Assembly: GCA_947625815.1 (NCBI GenBank)
Contig: CANQPU010000005.1
Span: 1-64,000, forward strand
Direction of reading: 5' to 3'
Source of the DNA: an uncultured Oscillospiraceae bacterium
GTDB lineage: Bacteria > Bacillota > Clostridia > Oscillospirales > Oscillospiraceae
DNA length: 64,000 bases
Below the pieces are notes generated by a model. That model did no database searches. It had not been told where the DNA came from and worked only from the letters and a program-made list of their open reading frames with translations. The translations under genes were made by a program, and so were the position numbers. Every line of letters begins with the position of its first letter. Positions within the stretch are counted from its first letter, which is position 1. Shown piece after piece: positions 39,489 to 49,919 of the stretch.

Positions 39489-40976
39489 ATGCGATATATA
39501 AGTACGCGCGACAGCGCGCGCGCGGTCACGTCCGCCGCGGCCATCGCCATGGGCCTGAGCATGGACGGGGGCCTTTTTGTGCCGCAGACCGTGCCGGTCC
39601 TGCCAAAGGGGGCTCTTGCCCAGCTGTGTGAGATGGATTACCGCCAGAGGGCCGTGTACGTCATGAAGCTCTTTCTGGAGGACTATACCGCCGCGGAGCT
39701 CACCGATTACACCGCCAGGGCCTACGGGCCGCGGGGATTTGACACGCCCAGGACGGCACCCGTGAAAAGACTGGACGGGAATACGTGTTTTCTGGAGCTG
39801 TGGCACGGGCCCACCTGCGCCTTCAAGGACATGGCATTGCAGATGCTGCCCCACCTGCTGACCGCGGCCATGGGGAAGATCGGGGAGAAGAGGAAGGTCT
39901 GCATCCTCGTGGCCACCTCCGGTGACACCGGCAAGGCGGCGCTGGAGGGGTTTGCCGACGTGGAGGGCACGAAGATCTGCGTCTTTTACCCGCGGGACGG
40001 CGTGTCCCAGATCCAGAAGCTGCAAATGACCAGTCAGGCGGGGCAGAACGTGCTCGTGTGCGCGGTGAACGGGAATTTCGACGACGCCCAGACGACGGTC
40101 AAGGAGATCTTTTCCGATCCGGTCATGCGCGAGGAGCTGGCCGGCCGCGGGTGGATGCTGTCCTCCGCCAATTCCATCAACTGGGGACGGCTGCTGCCGC
40201 AGATCGTCTACTATATCTCCGCGTACTGCGACCTTCTCAACGAGGGGGAGGTCAAAAGCGGGGAGAAGGTCAATTTCTGTGTGCCGACCGGCAACTTCGG
40301 GGACATCCTGGCCGGGTTCTACGCCAAGAAAATGGGCCTTCCGGTGGGGAAGCTCATCTGCGCCTCCAACAGAAACAACGTGCTGACGGACTTCATCAGG
40401 ACCGGCGTGTACGACCGGAACAGGGAATTTTACACAACAGTGTCTCCCTCCATGGACATCCTGGTGTCCAGCAACCTGGAGCGGCTCCTTTACGACCTCT
40501 CCGACAGGAATGACGCGGAGACGGCGGGCTATATGGAGGCGCTGAAAACGCAGGGCAGATATGAGGTCTCCGACAGGATCCGATCCGCCCTGGACAGGCT
40601 GTTCGCGGCCGGTTTCTGCGACGACGCCGAAACGAAGGACGTCATCGCCCGGGTCTTCCGGGACCACGGGTATCTCATCGACACCCACACCGCCGTGGCC
40701 TACGGCGTTTTGGAGAAATACAGGCGCGAGACCGGGGACGGGAGGACGGCCGTCGTGGTCTCCACCGCCAGTCCCTACAAGTTCTGCGCCTCCGTTTTGG
40801 AGGCTCTGGGGGAAACGCCCGCGGGCGCCGGCCCCGAGCTCATCGGGCAGCTTGAAAAGGCCAGCGGCGTCCCCGCCCCGGCGCCTTTGAAGGCGCTGCT
40901 GGGCCGGACGGCCCGGTTCCGGGACAGCTTCGACAAATCGGAGCTTGCGGACGTGGTGAGAGAATTTCTCAGGTGA
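39489..40976 (+). CDS. thrC: Threonine synthase
   Basis: A 495-residue PLP enzyme with the N-terminal MRYISTRDSARAVTSAAAIA motif, ELWHGPTCAFKDMALQM holding the PLP lysine (near 113), VATSGDTGKAALEG and FCVPTGNFGDILAGFYAKKM. It converts O-phosphohomoserine to threonine. Length about 495 places it in the long-form (yeast/E. coli) class. GGAGG precedes ATG 39489. It is the last gene of the lepB cluster. Confidence 0.95.
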   Translation: MRYISTRDSARAVTSAAAIAMGLSMDGGLFVPQTVPVLPKGALAQLCEMDYRQRAVYVMKLFLEDYTAAELTDYTARAYGPRGFDTPRTAPVKRLDGNTCFLELWHGPTCAFKDMALQMLPHLLTAAMGKIGEKRKVCILVATSGDTGKAALEGFADVEGTKICVFYPRDGVSQIQKLQMTSQAGQNVLVCAVNGNFDDAQTTVKEIFSDPVMREELAGRGWMLSSANSINWGRLLPQIVYYISAYCDLLNEGEVKSGEKVNFCVPTGNFGDILAGFYAKKMGLPVGKLICASNRNNVLTDFIRTGVYDRNREFYTTVSPSMDILVSSNLERLLYDLSDRNDAETAGYMEALKTQGRYEVSDRIRSALDRLFAAGFCDDAETKDVIARVFRDHGYLIDTHTAVAYGVLEKYRRETGDGRTAVVVSTASPYKFCASVLEALGETPAGAGPELIGQLEKASGVPAPAPLKALLGRTARFRDSFDKSELADVVREFLR

Positions 40977-40999
40977 TATGTACCGGGACAGCGCCCGGT

Positions 41000-41185
41000 T
41001 TACATGGAGCCCTTGGGCTCGAAGGTCCCGCAGAAGGTCTCGGCCTTGCGGAGAGCGTTTTTGGACTCCACGATGATGGACTGGGCGTGGCAGTGGTCGT
41101 CCTTGCCGTGATAGACGCAGTTCGTCACATCGCAGCCGACGCCGGGAAGCTTCTCGTTCCAGTCGTTCAGGTTGATCTCGCTCAT
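41000..41185 (-). CDS. DUF1540 domain protein
   Basis: A 61-residue protein with four cysteines (GCDVTNCVYH, DDHCHAQSI, TFCGTFEP), the DUF1540 pattern, probably a small zinc- or iron-binding module. These occur widely in Firmicutes with unknown function. It is transcribed toward thrC, starting after an AAAGGAGCG ribosome site. Confidence 0.85.
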   Translation of the reverse strand: MSEINLNDWNEKLPGVGCDVTNCVYHGKDDHCHAQSIIVESKNALRKAETFCGTFEPKGSM

Positions 41186-41261
41186 GTTTATCGCTCCTTT
41201 TTGAAGAGTTGGATCTATTTTATGTATTCCGGGGCCGATTATTCCCGGAAGGGGGGAAAAG

Positions 41262-41948
41262 ATGCTCTGGACAATAGGCGATCTTCACCTGTCCTTTGAA
41301 GCGGACAAGCCGATGGACGTTTTCGGGAAGGACTGGACCGATCATGTGCAACGACTCTCCGAAGGGTTCCGGCGCGTGAGCGGGGAGGACGTGACGGTCA
41401 TCTGCGGGGATCTCACCTGGGGCATGAGCATGGAGAGCTGCCTTCAGGATTTCCTCTATATCCACCGGCTCCCCGGCCGGAAGATCATTCTCAAGGGCAA
41501 TCACGACTACTGGTGGAGCACCGCGGGCAAGGCCCGGGCCTTTTTTGAGAAGAACGGCATCGACTCCATCGACATCCTCAACAACAACTGCTTTTTTTAC
41601 GGGAACGCCGCCGTCTGCGGCACGCGCGGATGGATGTGCCCCAACGCGGACCCGGCCCCACACGACAGGAAGATCATGGACCGGGAGATCGGCAGACTTG
41701 AGACGAGCCTCCGGGCGGCGGGGGAGTGCGGCCGGAAGATCGTCTTTCTCCACTATCCCCCCATCTTCGGCAGGTTCCGGGCCGAGGGACTTATTGAGGT
41801 CATGGAGCGGTGCGGCGTCCGGGAGTGCTATTATGGGCACCTGCACGGCGCCGGCAGGGCTCTGGCTTTTGAGGGCGTGGACAGGGGCATCCGCTACAAG
41901 CTCGTTTCGGCCGATCATGTGAGCTTTTGCCCCGTTAAGGTCTCATAG
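41262..41948 (+). CDS. Metallophosphoesterase
   Basis: A 228-residue calcineurin-type phosphoesterase with the motifs WTIGDLHLSF, VICGDLTWGM, LKGNHDYWWS, VFLHYPP and YGHLHGA in order, each contributing ligands to the two-metal centre. The substrate is not known; members of this branch often have no clear partner. The ribosome site is GAAGGGGGG. It is separated from tig by about 109 bases that hold the tig promoter. Confidence 0.9.
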   Translation: MLWTIGDLHLSFEADKPMDVFGKDWTDHVQRLSEGFRRVSGEDVTVICGDLTWGMSMESCLQDFLYIHRLPGRKIILKGNHDYWWSTAGKARAFFEKNGIDSIDILNNNCFFYGNAAVCGTRGWMCPNADPAPHDRKIMDREIGRLETSLRAAGECGRKIVFLHYPPIFGRFRAEGLIEVMERCGVRECYYGHLHGAGRALAFEGVDRGIRYKLVSADHVSFCPVKVS

Positions 41949-41981
41949 ATCGCATAAATCGTATAAAATAAAGAAAAATGT

Positions 41982-42009
41982 TTGCAAATCCGGGAATCTC
42001 TGCTATAAT
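41982..42009 (+). promoter_or_regulatory. Promoter of the tig-clpP-clpX operon
   Basis: TTGCAA (41982-41987) and TATAAT (42004-42009) with 16 bases between them, about 49 bases upstream of the GTG start. Confidence 0.75.
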
Positions 42010-42057
42010 AGACGGGATGCCTGTTTGAATGGCAACAAACAGTAGGAGGAAACGACT

Positions 42058-43380
42058 GTGAACGTCAAGGAATTTGAGAAAAAAGAGAAAAACACCGCCG
42101 AGCTTACCGTGCTTGTTGACGCCGGGGAATTCGAGGCCGCCGTACAGCGCGCGTACCTGAAGGATCGGAACCGCATCCAGATCCCCGGCTTCCGCAAGGG
42201 CAAGGCTCCGCGGAAGATGATCGAGAGCATCTACGGCGCCGGGGTGTTCTATGAGGACGCCGTTGAGGCCGTGGCCCCCGAGGCGCTGGACGCCGGTATC
42301 AGGGAGAAAGAGCTGGAGACCGTGGGCCGTCCCTCCATTGTGGATTTCAACATCGGAGACGACAAGACCCTCACGCTCAAATTTCTTGTGTCCCTTTACC
42401 CCGAGGTGAAGCTTGAGGGGTACAAGGGGATCGCCGCGCCCAAGATGGCCGTGCGCGTCACCAAAAAGGACGTGGACCGGGAGATCGAACGCGTCCGGGA
42501 GCGCAACGCCCGCATCGAGGCCGTGGAACGCAAGGCCGGGAACGGCGACATCGTGAACATAGATTTCGAGGGCTTTGTGGACGGCAAGGCCTTTGACGGC
42601 GGCAAGGGCGAGGGACACGACCTTGAGCTTGGCTCCGGCACCTTCATTCCCGGGTTCGAGGAGCAGCTGGTGGGCAAGTCCGCCGGCGAGGACTGTGAGG
42701 TCAACGTGACCTTCCCGGAGGCCTACACCCCCGAGCTTGCGAAGAAGGACGCGACCTTCAAGGTACATGTGAACGAGGTCAAGGCCAAGGAGCTTCCGGC
42801 GCTGGACGACGAGTTCGCAAAGGACGTGTCCGAGTTCGACACGCTGGACGAGTACACAGCCTCCGTGAAGGAGGAGCTTTCCGCGCATAAGCGGGAGGAG
42901 GCCCAGAAGGGCTTTGAGGAGGTAGTCTTCTCGCGCCTGACCGACAAGGTCGAGGCCGAGATCCCCGACGCCATGGTGGAGGAGCATCTTGACCAGATGA
43001 TCTCCAATTTCCGCTATAATCTTGCCCAGCAGGGGATGCAGCTTGAGCAGTATTTCTCCATGATGGGCATGGACGTGGCCGCCTTCCGCAACGACATGCG
43101 CTCCACCGCCGAAAAGCAGATCAAGCTTGACCTGGCTTTTGAGCATATCGCGAAGGTGGAGGATTTCCCCGTCTCCGACGAGGACGTGGAGCAGGAATAT
43201 CAGCGTCTCGCCGATGAGTATCATATGAAGGCCGAGGAGGTCAAGCGCGCCGTCACCGCCGACTCCGTGAAGACCGGCCTGAAGCTGGAGCGCGCCCGCA
43301 AGCTGGTCCTTGATACCGCCGTGGCGGAGAAGAAGGAAAAGAAGGCCGGCGAAAAGAGCGAGACTGAGGCGGAGGAATAA
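42058..43380 (+). CDS. tig: Trigger factor, ribosome-associated peptidyl-prolyl isomerase
   Basis: A 440-residue chaperone: ribosome-binding domain (1-115, with the [15 protein letters not shown] signature), FKBP-like isomerase domain (about 155-240, [14 protein letters not shown]) and a long helical C-terminal arm. It ends in a [15 protein letters not shown] tail. The start is a GTG after TAGGAGG. It is followed by clpP and clpX, the usual order in Firmicutes. Confidence 0.97.
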   Translation: MNVKEFEKKEKNTAELTVLVDAGEFEAAVQRAYLKDRNRIQIPGFRKGKAPRKMIESIYGAGVFYEDAVEAVAPEALDAGIREKELETVGRPSIVDFNIGDDKTLTLKFLVSLYPEVKLEGYKGIAAPKMAVRVTKKDVDREIERVRERNARIEAVERKAGNGDIVNIDFEGFVDGKAFDGGKGEGHDLELGSGTFIPGFEEQLVGKSAGEDCEVNVTFPEAYTPELAKKDATFKVHVNEVKAKELPALDDEFAKDVSEFDTLDEYTASVKEELSAHKREEAQKGFEEVVFSRLTDKVEAEIPDAMVEEHLDQMISNFRYNLAQQGMQLEQYFSMMGMDVAAFRNDMRSTAEKQIKLDLAFEHIAKVEDFPVSDEDVEQEYQRLADEYHMKAEEVKRAVTADSVKTGLKLERARKLVLDTAVAEKKEKKAGEKSETEAEE

Positions 43381-43454
43381 ACGAATATCCCGCCGCCAAT
43401 TTGGATATCATTAGGAAACAACTGGCGATTTCATGTGTACAGGAGGTTACGCGT

Positions 43455-44036
43455 ATGAGTTTGGTACCGTATGTAGTGGAGCAGACGAGCCGCGGCGAGA
43501 GGAGCTATGACATCTTCTCCCGTCTTCTCAATGACCGCATCGTTTTTCTGGGCGAGGAGGTCAACGACACCACGGCCAGTCTGGTAGTGGCCCAGTTCCT
43601 CTTCCTTGAGGCGCAGGATCCGGACAAGGATATCCAGTTCTATATCAATTCCCCCGGCGGCTCCATCACCGCCGGCATGGCCATCTATGACACCATGCAG
43701 TATATCAAATGCGATGTTTCCACCATCGCCATCGGCATGGCGGCCAGCATGGCGGCGTTCCTCCTGTCCTCCGGGACGAAGGGCAAGCGCTTGGCCCTCC
43801 CCAATACCGAGATCATGATCCATCAGCCCTCCGCCGGCACCCAGGGGCAGGTCACGGATATGGCCATCCATCTGCGGCGCATCGAGCGGATCAAGGAGCG
43901 CATGAACGCCATCATGGCCGACAATACCGGCAAGAGCATCGACGTGGTGCGCGAGGCCTGCGAGCGCGACAACTTCATGTCCGCCCAGGAGGCGCTTGAC
44001 TTTGGCATCATCGACAAGGTCATCGCGAAAAGGTAA
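43455..44036 (+). CDS. clpP: ATP-dependent Clp protease proteolytic subunit
   Basis: A 193-residue serine peptidase with the catalytic triad Ser98 (GMAASMAAF), His123 ([10 protein letters not shown]) and Asp172 (CERDNFMS). It starts [27 protein letters not shown] lies upstream of ATG 43455; the frame is open back to 43401 but there is no better start. It forms a 14-mer with ClpX, encoded 28 bases downstream. Confidence 0.97.
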   Translation: MSLVPYVVEQTSRGERSYDIFSRLLNDRIVFLGEEVNDTTASLVVAQFLFLEAQDPDKDIQFYINSPGGSITAGMAIYDTMQYIKCDVSTIAIGMAASMAAFLLSSGTKGKRLALPNTEIMIHQPSAGTQGQVTDMAIHLRRIERIKERMNAIMADNTGKSIDVVREACERDNFMSAQEALDFGIIDKVIAKR

Positions 44037-44064
44037 TTTCCCCCGGTCTTGAGAAGGAGCAGCC

Positions 44065-45363
44065 ATGCCTAATAACAGAGACGAAATCAGCAGAAGCGAC
44101 CACTGTGACTTCTGCGGACGGCCCATGAGCCCGAAGATCAGGCTCTTTTCGGGTCAGAACGCCAATATCTGCGAGGATTGTGTCAGCCTGTGCTATGAGC
44201 TGATGACCGAGCACTACGACCAGCAGGAGGAGGAGCCCGAGGTCGAGGAGGTCTCCCCCTACGAGCTTGCCAGGCACATGCCAAAGCCGGCGCAGATCAA
44301 GGAGTATCTGGACGAGTATATCGTCGGGCAGGAGAGGGCGAAGATCGCCCTGTCCGTGGCTGTCTATAACCACTATAAGCGCATCTTCTGCGGCGGCGGA
44401 GAGAATTCCGCCGAGATCCAGAAGAGCAATATCCTCATCGTCGGTCCCACCGGCTCCGGCAAGACCATGTTTGCCCAGACGCTGGCAAAGCTCCTGGAGG
44501 TGCCCTTCGCCATTGCCGACGCCACCACCCTGACCGAGGCGGGCTATGTGGGCGACGATGTGGAAAATATCCTCCTGCGCCTTTTGCAGGCCGCCGATTT
44601 TGACGTGCCGCTGGCCGAGCGGGGCATCATCTATATCGACGAGATCGACAAGATCGCCCGGAAGAGCGAGAATACCTCCATCACCCGGGACGTCTCCGGC
44701 GAGGGCGTCCAGCAGGCGCTTTTGAAGCTCCTGGAGGGAACGGTGGCCAACGTGCCCCCCCAGGGTGGGCGCAAGCACCCCCACCAGGAGTTCATCACCG
44801 TGGATACGACCAACATCCTTTTCATCTGCGGCGGCGCCTTTGACGGCATCGACAAGATCATCGAGCACCGGCTGGACCGCAAATCCATGGGGTTCGGCGC
44901 GGAGATCAAAACGAAGGACGAAAAGGACGTCAGTGAGCTTTTGGACAACATCCAGTCCCATGACCTTTTGAAGTTCGGCATCATCCCCGAGCTGATAGGG
45001 CGTATGCCGGTCATCGTGCCCATGAGGCAGCTGACACGGGACGACCTGGTCCGCATCCTCAGGGAGCCGAAGAACGCGCTGACGCGCCAATATAAGGCGC
45101 TGATGAGCTATGACCGGGTCAACCTGGAATTTGAGGACGAGGCGCTGGAGGCCATCGCCGACAAGGCCATCGCCATGAATATCGGAGCCCGCGGCCTTCG
45201 GTCCGTGGTGGAGGGGATCCTGACGGACATCATGTTCGAGGTGCCCTCCGATGACCGGATAGACCGTGTCACCGTGACGAAGGCGTGCGTCACCGACGGG
45301 GCAAAGCCGCTTTTGCACCGCAGGCCCAGGCCAACCATCGACCCGGACGCGGCGGCAGGTTAA
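44065..45363 (+). CDS. clpX: ATP-dependent Clp protease ATPase subunit
   Basis: A 432-residue AAA+ unfoldase. The zinc finger at the N-terminus ([25 protein letters not shown]) is followed by Walker [14 protein letters not shown] near 133, Walker [13 protein letters not shown] and the RH/RK pore and sensor motifs. The C-terminal D2-like domain is intact. It feeds substrates to ClpP. Confidence 0.97.
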   Translation: MPNNRDEISRSDHCDFCGRPMSPKIRLFSGQNANICEDCVSLCYELMTEHYDQQEEEPEVEEVSPYELARHMPKPAQIKEYLDEYIVGQERAKIALSVAVYNHYKRIFCGGGENSAEIQKSNILIVGPTGSGKTMFAQTLAKLLEVPFAIADATTLTEAGYVGDDVENILLRLLQAADFDVPLAERGIIYIDEIDKIARKSENTSITRDVSGEGVQQALLKLLEGTVANVPPQGGRKHPHQEFITVDTTNILFICGGAFDGIDKIIEHRLDRKSMGFGAEIKTKDEKDVSELLDNIQSHDLLKFGIIPELIGRMPVIVPMRQLTRDDLVRILREPKNALTRQYKALMSYDRVNLEFEDEALEAIADKAIAMNIGARGLRSVVEGILTDIMFEVPSDDRIDRVTVTKACVTDGAKPLLHRRPRPTIDPDAAAG

Positions 45364-45367
45364 CGGG

Positions 45368-45399
45368 AAAAAGGCCGCACGTAACAGGTGCGGCCTTTT
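45368..45399 (+). terminator. Terminator after clpX
   Basis: A 12-bp stem AAAAGGCCGCAC (45368-45379) with its complement, 7-base loop and ending in TTTT. lon begins 31 bases later with no obvious promoter, so some readthrough is expected. Confidence 0.8.
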
Positions 45400-45430
45400 G
45401 GATTCTATATCAACAGTTTGAGGTTACGCG

Positions 45431-47842
45431 ATGAACGAGGAAACCAGCGAAAGAATGCCATTTGAGCGGCTGCCGCTCCTGGGTCTTTGGGGACTTACGG
45501 TCTTTCCGGAGATGAGCGTCAGCTTTGACGTGGAGCGCGAGCGCTCCGTTGCGGCGCTGGACGCCGCGGCGGAGGGCGACGGGCGCGTTTTTATCGTATC
45601 CCAGAGAGACATGTACGGGGAGGCCCGGGAGAAAAAGGACCTCTTCAGGATCGGGGTCATCTGCCGGGTGCGCCAGTATCTGCGTACCCAGAACGGCGGT
45701 ATGCGCGTGATGGTGGACGGCCTTGAGCGCGCGACTTTGCTGAGCGTGGACGCCGAGGGGCTGTGCTCCTGGGCGAATGTGCTTGTCCGCAACGAGCCCG
45801 AGACGGTCCTGACGGCCCGGATGGAGGGGCGCATGAGGAGCGCCATCGCGCTCTATGAGGAATATCTCAAATTCGTCGGCTCCTCTGTGCCGGAGACGAT
45901 CCTGTCCCTGTCCGAGCGGCGCGAGCCGGGATTTGTGGCGGATTACATCGCCCAGAACGCCACCTTCAGCCAGGAGCTGAAGCAGCAGGTGCTGGGCATC
46001 CTGGACGCGGGCAGACGCCTGGATCTGGTGATGGAGCTTCTGCGCCACGAGCTGGACGTGATCACCGTGGAGCAGGACATCTCCCGGAAGCTCCGGGAGC
46101 GGATGACGGATCTGAGCCGCGAGAATATCCTCCGGGAGCATCTTCAGATCCTCCAGACGGAGCTGGGGGAGGGCGGCGGCAGCGAGCTGGACGGGCTTCG
46201 CGACAGGATCGCCGCGCTGGAGCTGGCGCCTGAGGTGGAGACGAAGCTTTTCAAAGAAGTCGATAAGCTCGCCCGCCAGCCCTTCGGTTCGGCGGAGGCA
46301 TCGGTCATACATTCCTACCTGGACGCGGTCCTGGAGCTCCCGTGGAAAAAGTCCACCAAGGAGCGGCTGGATATCGCGGCGGCCCGGAAGGCGCTGGATC
46401 GGGATCATTTCGGCCTTGAGAAGGTAAAGGAGCGGATCCTGGAGTTCCTGGCCGTCCGGTGCGTGGCGCCGGATGTGAAGGGCGGGATCCTCTGCCTGGT
46501 CGGGCCTCCGGGCGTGGGCAAGACGTCCATCGCCATCTCCATCGCCGGCGCCATGAACAGGAAGCTTGCCCGGATGAGCCTGGGCGGCGTCCATGACGAG
46601 GCGGACATCCGCGGGCATCGCAAGACCTATATCGGCGCCATGCCGGGGCGGATCATGACGGCTGTCACCCAGGCCGGCTCCAATAACCCTCTTTTGCTGC
46701 TGGATGAGATCGACAAGCTCGGACACGATTATAAGGGCGACCCGGCGAGCGCGCTTTTGGAGGCGCTGGACCCGGAGCAGAATTCCAGCTTCCGGGACCA
46801 CTATCTGGAGGTGCCCTTTGACCTTTCCAATGTGATGTTCATCACGACGGCGAACACCACCGAGACCATCCCGCGGCCGCTCCTTGACCGGATGGAGGTC
46901 ATCGAGATCTCCAGCTACACCGATGAGGAGAAGGTCCGCATTGCCGCGGACCATCTACTGCCCAAACAGAGAAAGAAGCATGGCCTGACGGCCAGGACCC
47001 TGAAGATCGGCGAGGACGTGATCCGGGATGTGATCGCCGGCTACACCAGGGAGTCCGGGGTCCGACAGCTGGAGAGGAAGCTGGCGGCGCTGTGCCGCAA
47101 GGCGGATATGCTCATCGCCTCCGGCGGGGGAAAGAGCCTGACCGTCACCTCCGCCAGGCTCGAGGAGCTTCTGGGGCCCAGAAAATATAAGCCCGAGACC
47201 GTATCCGGGCGCGACCGGACGGGCGTCGTCAACGGGCTTGCCTGGACCGAAGCGGGGGGAGAGATCCTCGAGGTCGAGGCCGTGGCGCTGGAGGGCACGG
47301 GGAAGATCGAGCTCACCGGCAACCTGGGCGACGTGATGCGGGAATCGGCCCACACGGCGGTCAGCTTCATCCGCTCCAGATGTGACAGGCTGGGGATTGA
47401 CAGGGACTTCTACAAGAATCGGGACATCCACATCCATTTCCCGGAGGGCGCGGTGCCCAAGGACGGCCCCAGCGCGGGCATCACCATCGCCTGCGCCGTG
47501 ATCTCCGCGCTCACCGGTATGCCGGCGCGGCGGGATGTGGCCATGACGGGGGAGATCACCCTTACGGGGCGGATCCTGCCCATCGGGGGACTTCGGGAGA
47601 AGACCATGGCCGCCATGCGATTCGGCGTCAGGACCGTGATCATTCCGGAGGACAACATGGCGGATCTGGAGGAGATCGATCAGTCGGTGCGGAGGAGCCT
47701 CAATTTTGTGGCGGCCTCCAAGCTGGACGATATCCTCAACATCGCGCTTGTGTTCCCCGAGGGGACCAGACCGGAAAAAGCCGCCGGACGCGCCAGGAGC
47801 GTGAAGCTCCCGGGGAATACGGCGGAGAGGAGAGAGCTGTGA
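45431..47842 (+). CDS. lon: ATP-dependent protease Lon
   Basis: An 803-residue LonA-type protease. An N-terminal substrate domain starts LPLLGLWGLTVFPEM, the AAA+ module has Walker A GPPGVGKT at residues 358-365 and LLLDEIDKLG, and the C-terminal protease domain has Ser681 (PKDGPSAG) and Lys724 (GGLREKTMAAM). It degrades misfolded and regulatory proteins. It follows the clpX terminator closely and is followed at 1 base by engB. Confidence 0.96.
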   Translation: MNEETSERMPFERLPLLGLWGLTVFPEMSVSFDVERERSVAALDAAAEGDGRVFIVSQRDMYGEAREKKDLFRIGVICRVRQYLRTQNGGMRVMVDGLERATLLSVDAEGLCSWANVLVRNEPETVLTARMEGRMRSAIALYEEYLKFVGSSVPETILSLSERREPGFVADYIAQNATFSQELKQQVLGILDAGRRLDLVMELLRHELDVITVEQDISRKLRERMTDLSRENILREHLQILQTELGEGGGSELDGLRDRIAALELAPEVETKLFKEVDKLARQPFGSAEASVIHSYLDAVLELPWKKSTKERLDIAAARKALDRDHFGLEKVKERILEFLAVRCVAPDVKGGILCLVGPPGVGKTSIAISIAGAMNRKLARMSLGGVHDEADIRGHRKTYIGAMPGRIMTAVTQAGSNNPLLLLDEIDKLGHDYKGDPASALLEALDPEQNSSFRDHYLEVPFDLSNVMFITTANTTETIPRPLLDRMEVIEISSYTDEEKVRIAADHLLPKQRKKHGLTARTLKIGEDVIRDVIAGYTRESGVRQLERKLAALCRKADMLIASGGGKSLTVTSARLEELLGPRKYKPETVSGRDRTGVVNGLAWTEAGGEILEVEAVALEGTGKIELTGNLGDVMRESAHTAVSFIRSRCDRLGIDRDFYKNRDIHIHFPEGAVPKDGPSAGITIACAVISALTGMPARRDVAMTGEITLTGRILPIGGLREKTMAAMRFGVRTVIIPEDNMADLEEIDQSVRRSLNFVAASKLDDILNIALVFPEGTRPEKAAGRARSVKLPGNTAERREL

Positions 47843-47843
47843 G

Positions 47844-48431
47844 ATGGACTTCCGGAAGACCGAATTTATCAAGTCCGCGGTGAAGCCGGACGATTTCATC
47901 CGGGACGGGCTCCCGCAGGCGGCCTTCGCGGGGAGATCCAACGTGGGGAAGTCCTCCGTCATCAACTCCATCATCGAACGCAGAAATTATGCCCGCGTGG
48001 GCTCGTCGCCCGGGAAGACCAATCAGATCAATTACTTTCTCGTGGACAAAAGGTTTTATATCGTGGATCTGCCCGGTTACGGCTTCGCCCAGGTCTCCAA
48101 GGCGGAGCGGGACCGGTGGGGCCGGCTGATGGAGGCCTATTTCGCCGAGCCGGATCTTGTGACCCTGGGGGTCCAGATCGTGGACGCCCGGCACAAGCCC
48201 ACGGCGGACGACATCACCATGATGAACTGGTTCAAGCAGAGCCAGCGGGACGTGATCGTGGTGGCCAACAAGGTCGATAAGTGCAAGAAATCCGAAGTCC
48301 CCGGGAACGTGGCCCGGATCCGGGAGACCCTGGACATCTCCCAGGACACGCCCCTGATGGGCTATTCCGCCGCCACGGGGGAGGGCCGGGAGGCCCTGAG
48401 GATCGCCCTGAGCTGGGCGCTGGAGCCGTAA
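47844..48431 (+). CDS. engB: Ribosome biogenesis GTP-binding protein EngB/YsxC
   Basis: A 195-residue GTPase with G1 AGRSNVGKSSVINS, G3 VDLPGYGFA and G4 VANKVDKCKKSE. The lon-engB order is conserved in Firmicutes. It is needed for late assembly of the 50S subunit. Its start follows the lon stop by one base (TGAGATG), so it is translationally coupled. Confidence 0.95.
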   Translation: MDFRKTEFIKSAVKPDDFIRDGLPQAAFAGRSNVGKSSVINSIIERRNYARVGSSPGKTNQINYFLVDKRFYIVDLPGYGFAQVSKAERDRWGRLMEAYFAEPDLVTLGVQIVDARHKPTADDITMMNWFKQSQRDVIVVANKVDKCKKSEVPGNVARIRETLDISQDTPLMGYSAATGEGREALRIALSWALEP

Positions 48432-48435
48432 GACT

Positions 48436-49125
48436 ATGCTGAACATTTGGAGAAATCTGGATTGGTCCATACTGATCAACGCCGCCGTGTCCGTGATCCC
48501 GGCCCTCATCTGCATCACGCTCCACGAGTGTGCCCACGGGTATACGGCCCTGCTGCTGGGGGACACCACGGCCAAGGATATGGGCAGACTCAGCTTAAAT
48601 CCGCTGAAGCATTTTGATATCATGGGATTCGTCATGATGGCCTTCGCGGGGTTCGGCTGGGCCAAGCCCGTGCCCATCGACATGCGGCGGTTTCGGGACC
48701 CCAAGCGGGGGATGGCGATCACCGCCGCGGCGGGCCCCCTGACCAACCTGGTCATCGCCCTGGTGTTCCTGTTTCTATATGGGCTGATGGTGCCTCTGGT
48801 CCACGGCACCGTGGGGTACTACGCCGCCTTGATGACCTTCCGGACCGCCACACTGAGTCTGGGCCTGGCGGTGTTCAACGTCCTGCCCATCCCGCCGCTG
48901 GACGGCTCCAAGGTGCTCTACTCGGTGATCTCCGACCGGGCCTACTATAAGCTCATGCGGTATGAGCGCTACGGCATGATCCTGCTGTTCGCCCTGGTGC
49001 TGACGGGGGTCCTGTCCAAGCCCCTGAACATCGTGCTGAGCTTTCTGCTGGACAAGCTGGCCTTCGCGGCCAATCTGGGCCTGCGGCTGGGGTCGCTGAT
49101 CGCGGGACCGGCGAAGGGGTGGTGA
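48436..49125 (+). CDS. M50-family site-2 protease-like membrane protein
   Basis: A 229-residue membrane protein with HECAH at residues 30-34 and NVLPIPPLDGSKVL near 150, the zinc and Asp motifs of M50 proteases. It has about five to six membrane helices and no PDZ domain. Homologues (YwhC type) sit next to scpA in many Firmicutes. Its substrate is unknown. It overlaps no neighbour but lies 4 bases from engB and 3 from scpA. Confidence 0.9.
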   Translation: MLNIWRNLDWSILINAAVSVIPALICITLHECAHGYTALLLGDTTAKDMGRLSLNPLKHFDIMGFVMMAFAGFGWAKPVPIDMRRFRDPKRGMAITAAAGPLTNLVIALVFLFLYGLMVPLVHGTVGYYAALMTFRTATLSLGLAVFNVLPIPPLDGSKVLYSVISDRAYYKLMRYERYGMILLFALVLTGVLSKPLNIVLSFLLDKLAFAANLGLRLGSLIAGPAKGW

Positions 49126-49128
49126 GCC

Positions 49129-49899
49129 ATGGAAAATCCCACCTTCCGCCTGGAGGGCGTGATCCGGACCCGGGAGAACATGGAGGACTTCGAGGGGCCG
49201 CTGACGCTGATCCTCCAGCTCCTTGCGAAAAACAAAATAGAAATACAGGATATCCGCATCTCCGATCTGCTTGACCAGTATATGGCGTGGATCGAGGAGA
49301 TGAAGTCCATGGATCTTGAGATCGCCTCGGAGTTTGTGCAGATGGCCTCGCACCTGGTATACATAAAGGCGCGGATGCTCATCTCCGCCGGGGAGGAGAC
49401 GGGCGAGCTGGAGGAGCTCATCGAATCTCTGGAACGGCTCAGGAACCGGGACGTCCTTGAACGGCTGCGGCTCGTGCTGCCCGAGATCGGGGAGATGTAC
49501 ACCCGTGGCGCGGGGACGATGGTGAAGCCCCCGGAATATCTGCCAGCCGACCGGGAGTACAGATACTCCCACGAGCCGGGGGATCTGACGGAGGCCATGG
49601 CGCGGCTTTTTTCCAGGGAGGACGCGGCCAGGATTGTGGAATCGGCCAACGCCTTCCGCTTTCCGGAGAGGATCGTCTATTCCGTCACGGAAAAGTCAAA
49701 GGAGATCCTGGACAGCCTCAGGGCACACGGCTCCACGTCCCTTTCCGGCATCTTCCGGGATAACCGGAGCCGGACGGAGCTGGTGGCCACGTTCATCGCT
49801 CTTCTGGAGCTGGCCAGGGACGGCAGCATTCTCCTGGAGGGAGAAGGGGAGGACATTTGGGTATCTTATCTTGACGATACCGGGTCCGAGGACGAATGA
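49129..49899 (+). CDS. scpA: Segregation and condensation protein A
   Basis: A 256-residue kleisin. The N-terminal FEGPLTLILQLLAKNKIEIQ is the typical SMC-neck-binding opening, and the C-terminal winged helix (about 180-250, VATFIALLELARDGSI) binds the SMC cap. With ScpB and SMC it forms condensin. smc itself is not in the window. It precedes scpB by 20 bases. Confidence 0.95.
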   Translation: MENPTFRLEGVIRTRENMEDFEGPLTLILQLLAKNKIEIQDIRISDLLDQYMAWIEEMKSMDLEIASEFVQMASHLVYIKARMLISAGEETGELEELIESLERLRNRDVLERLRLVLPEIGEMYTRGAGTMVKPPEYLPADREYRYSHEPGDLTEAMARLFSREDAARIVESANAFRFPERIVYSVTEKSKEILDSLRAHGSTSLSGIFRDNRSRTELVATFIALLELARDGSILLEGEGEDIWVSYLDDTGSEDE

Positions 49900-49919
49900 A
49901 AGGCATAATTTGAGCGATT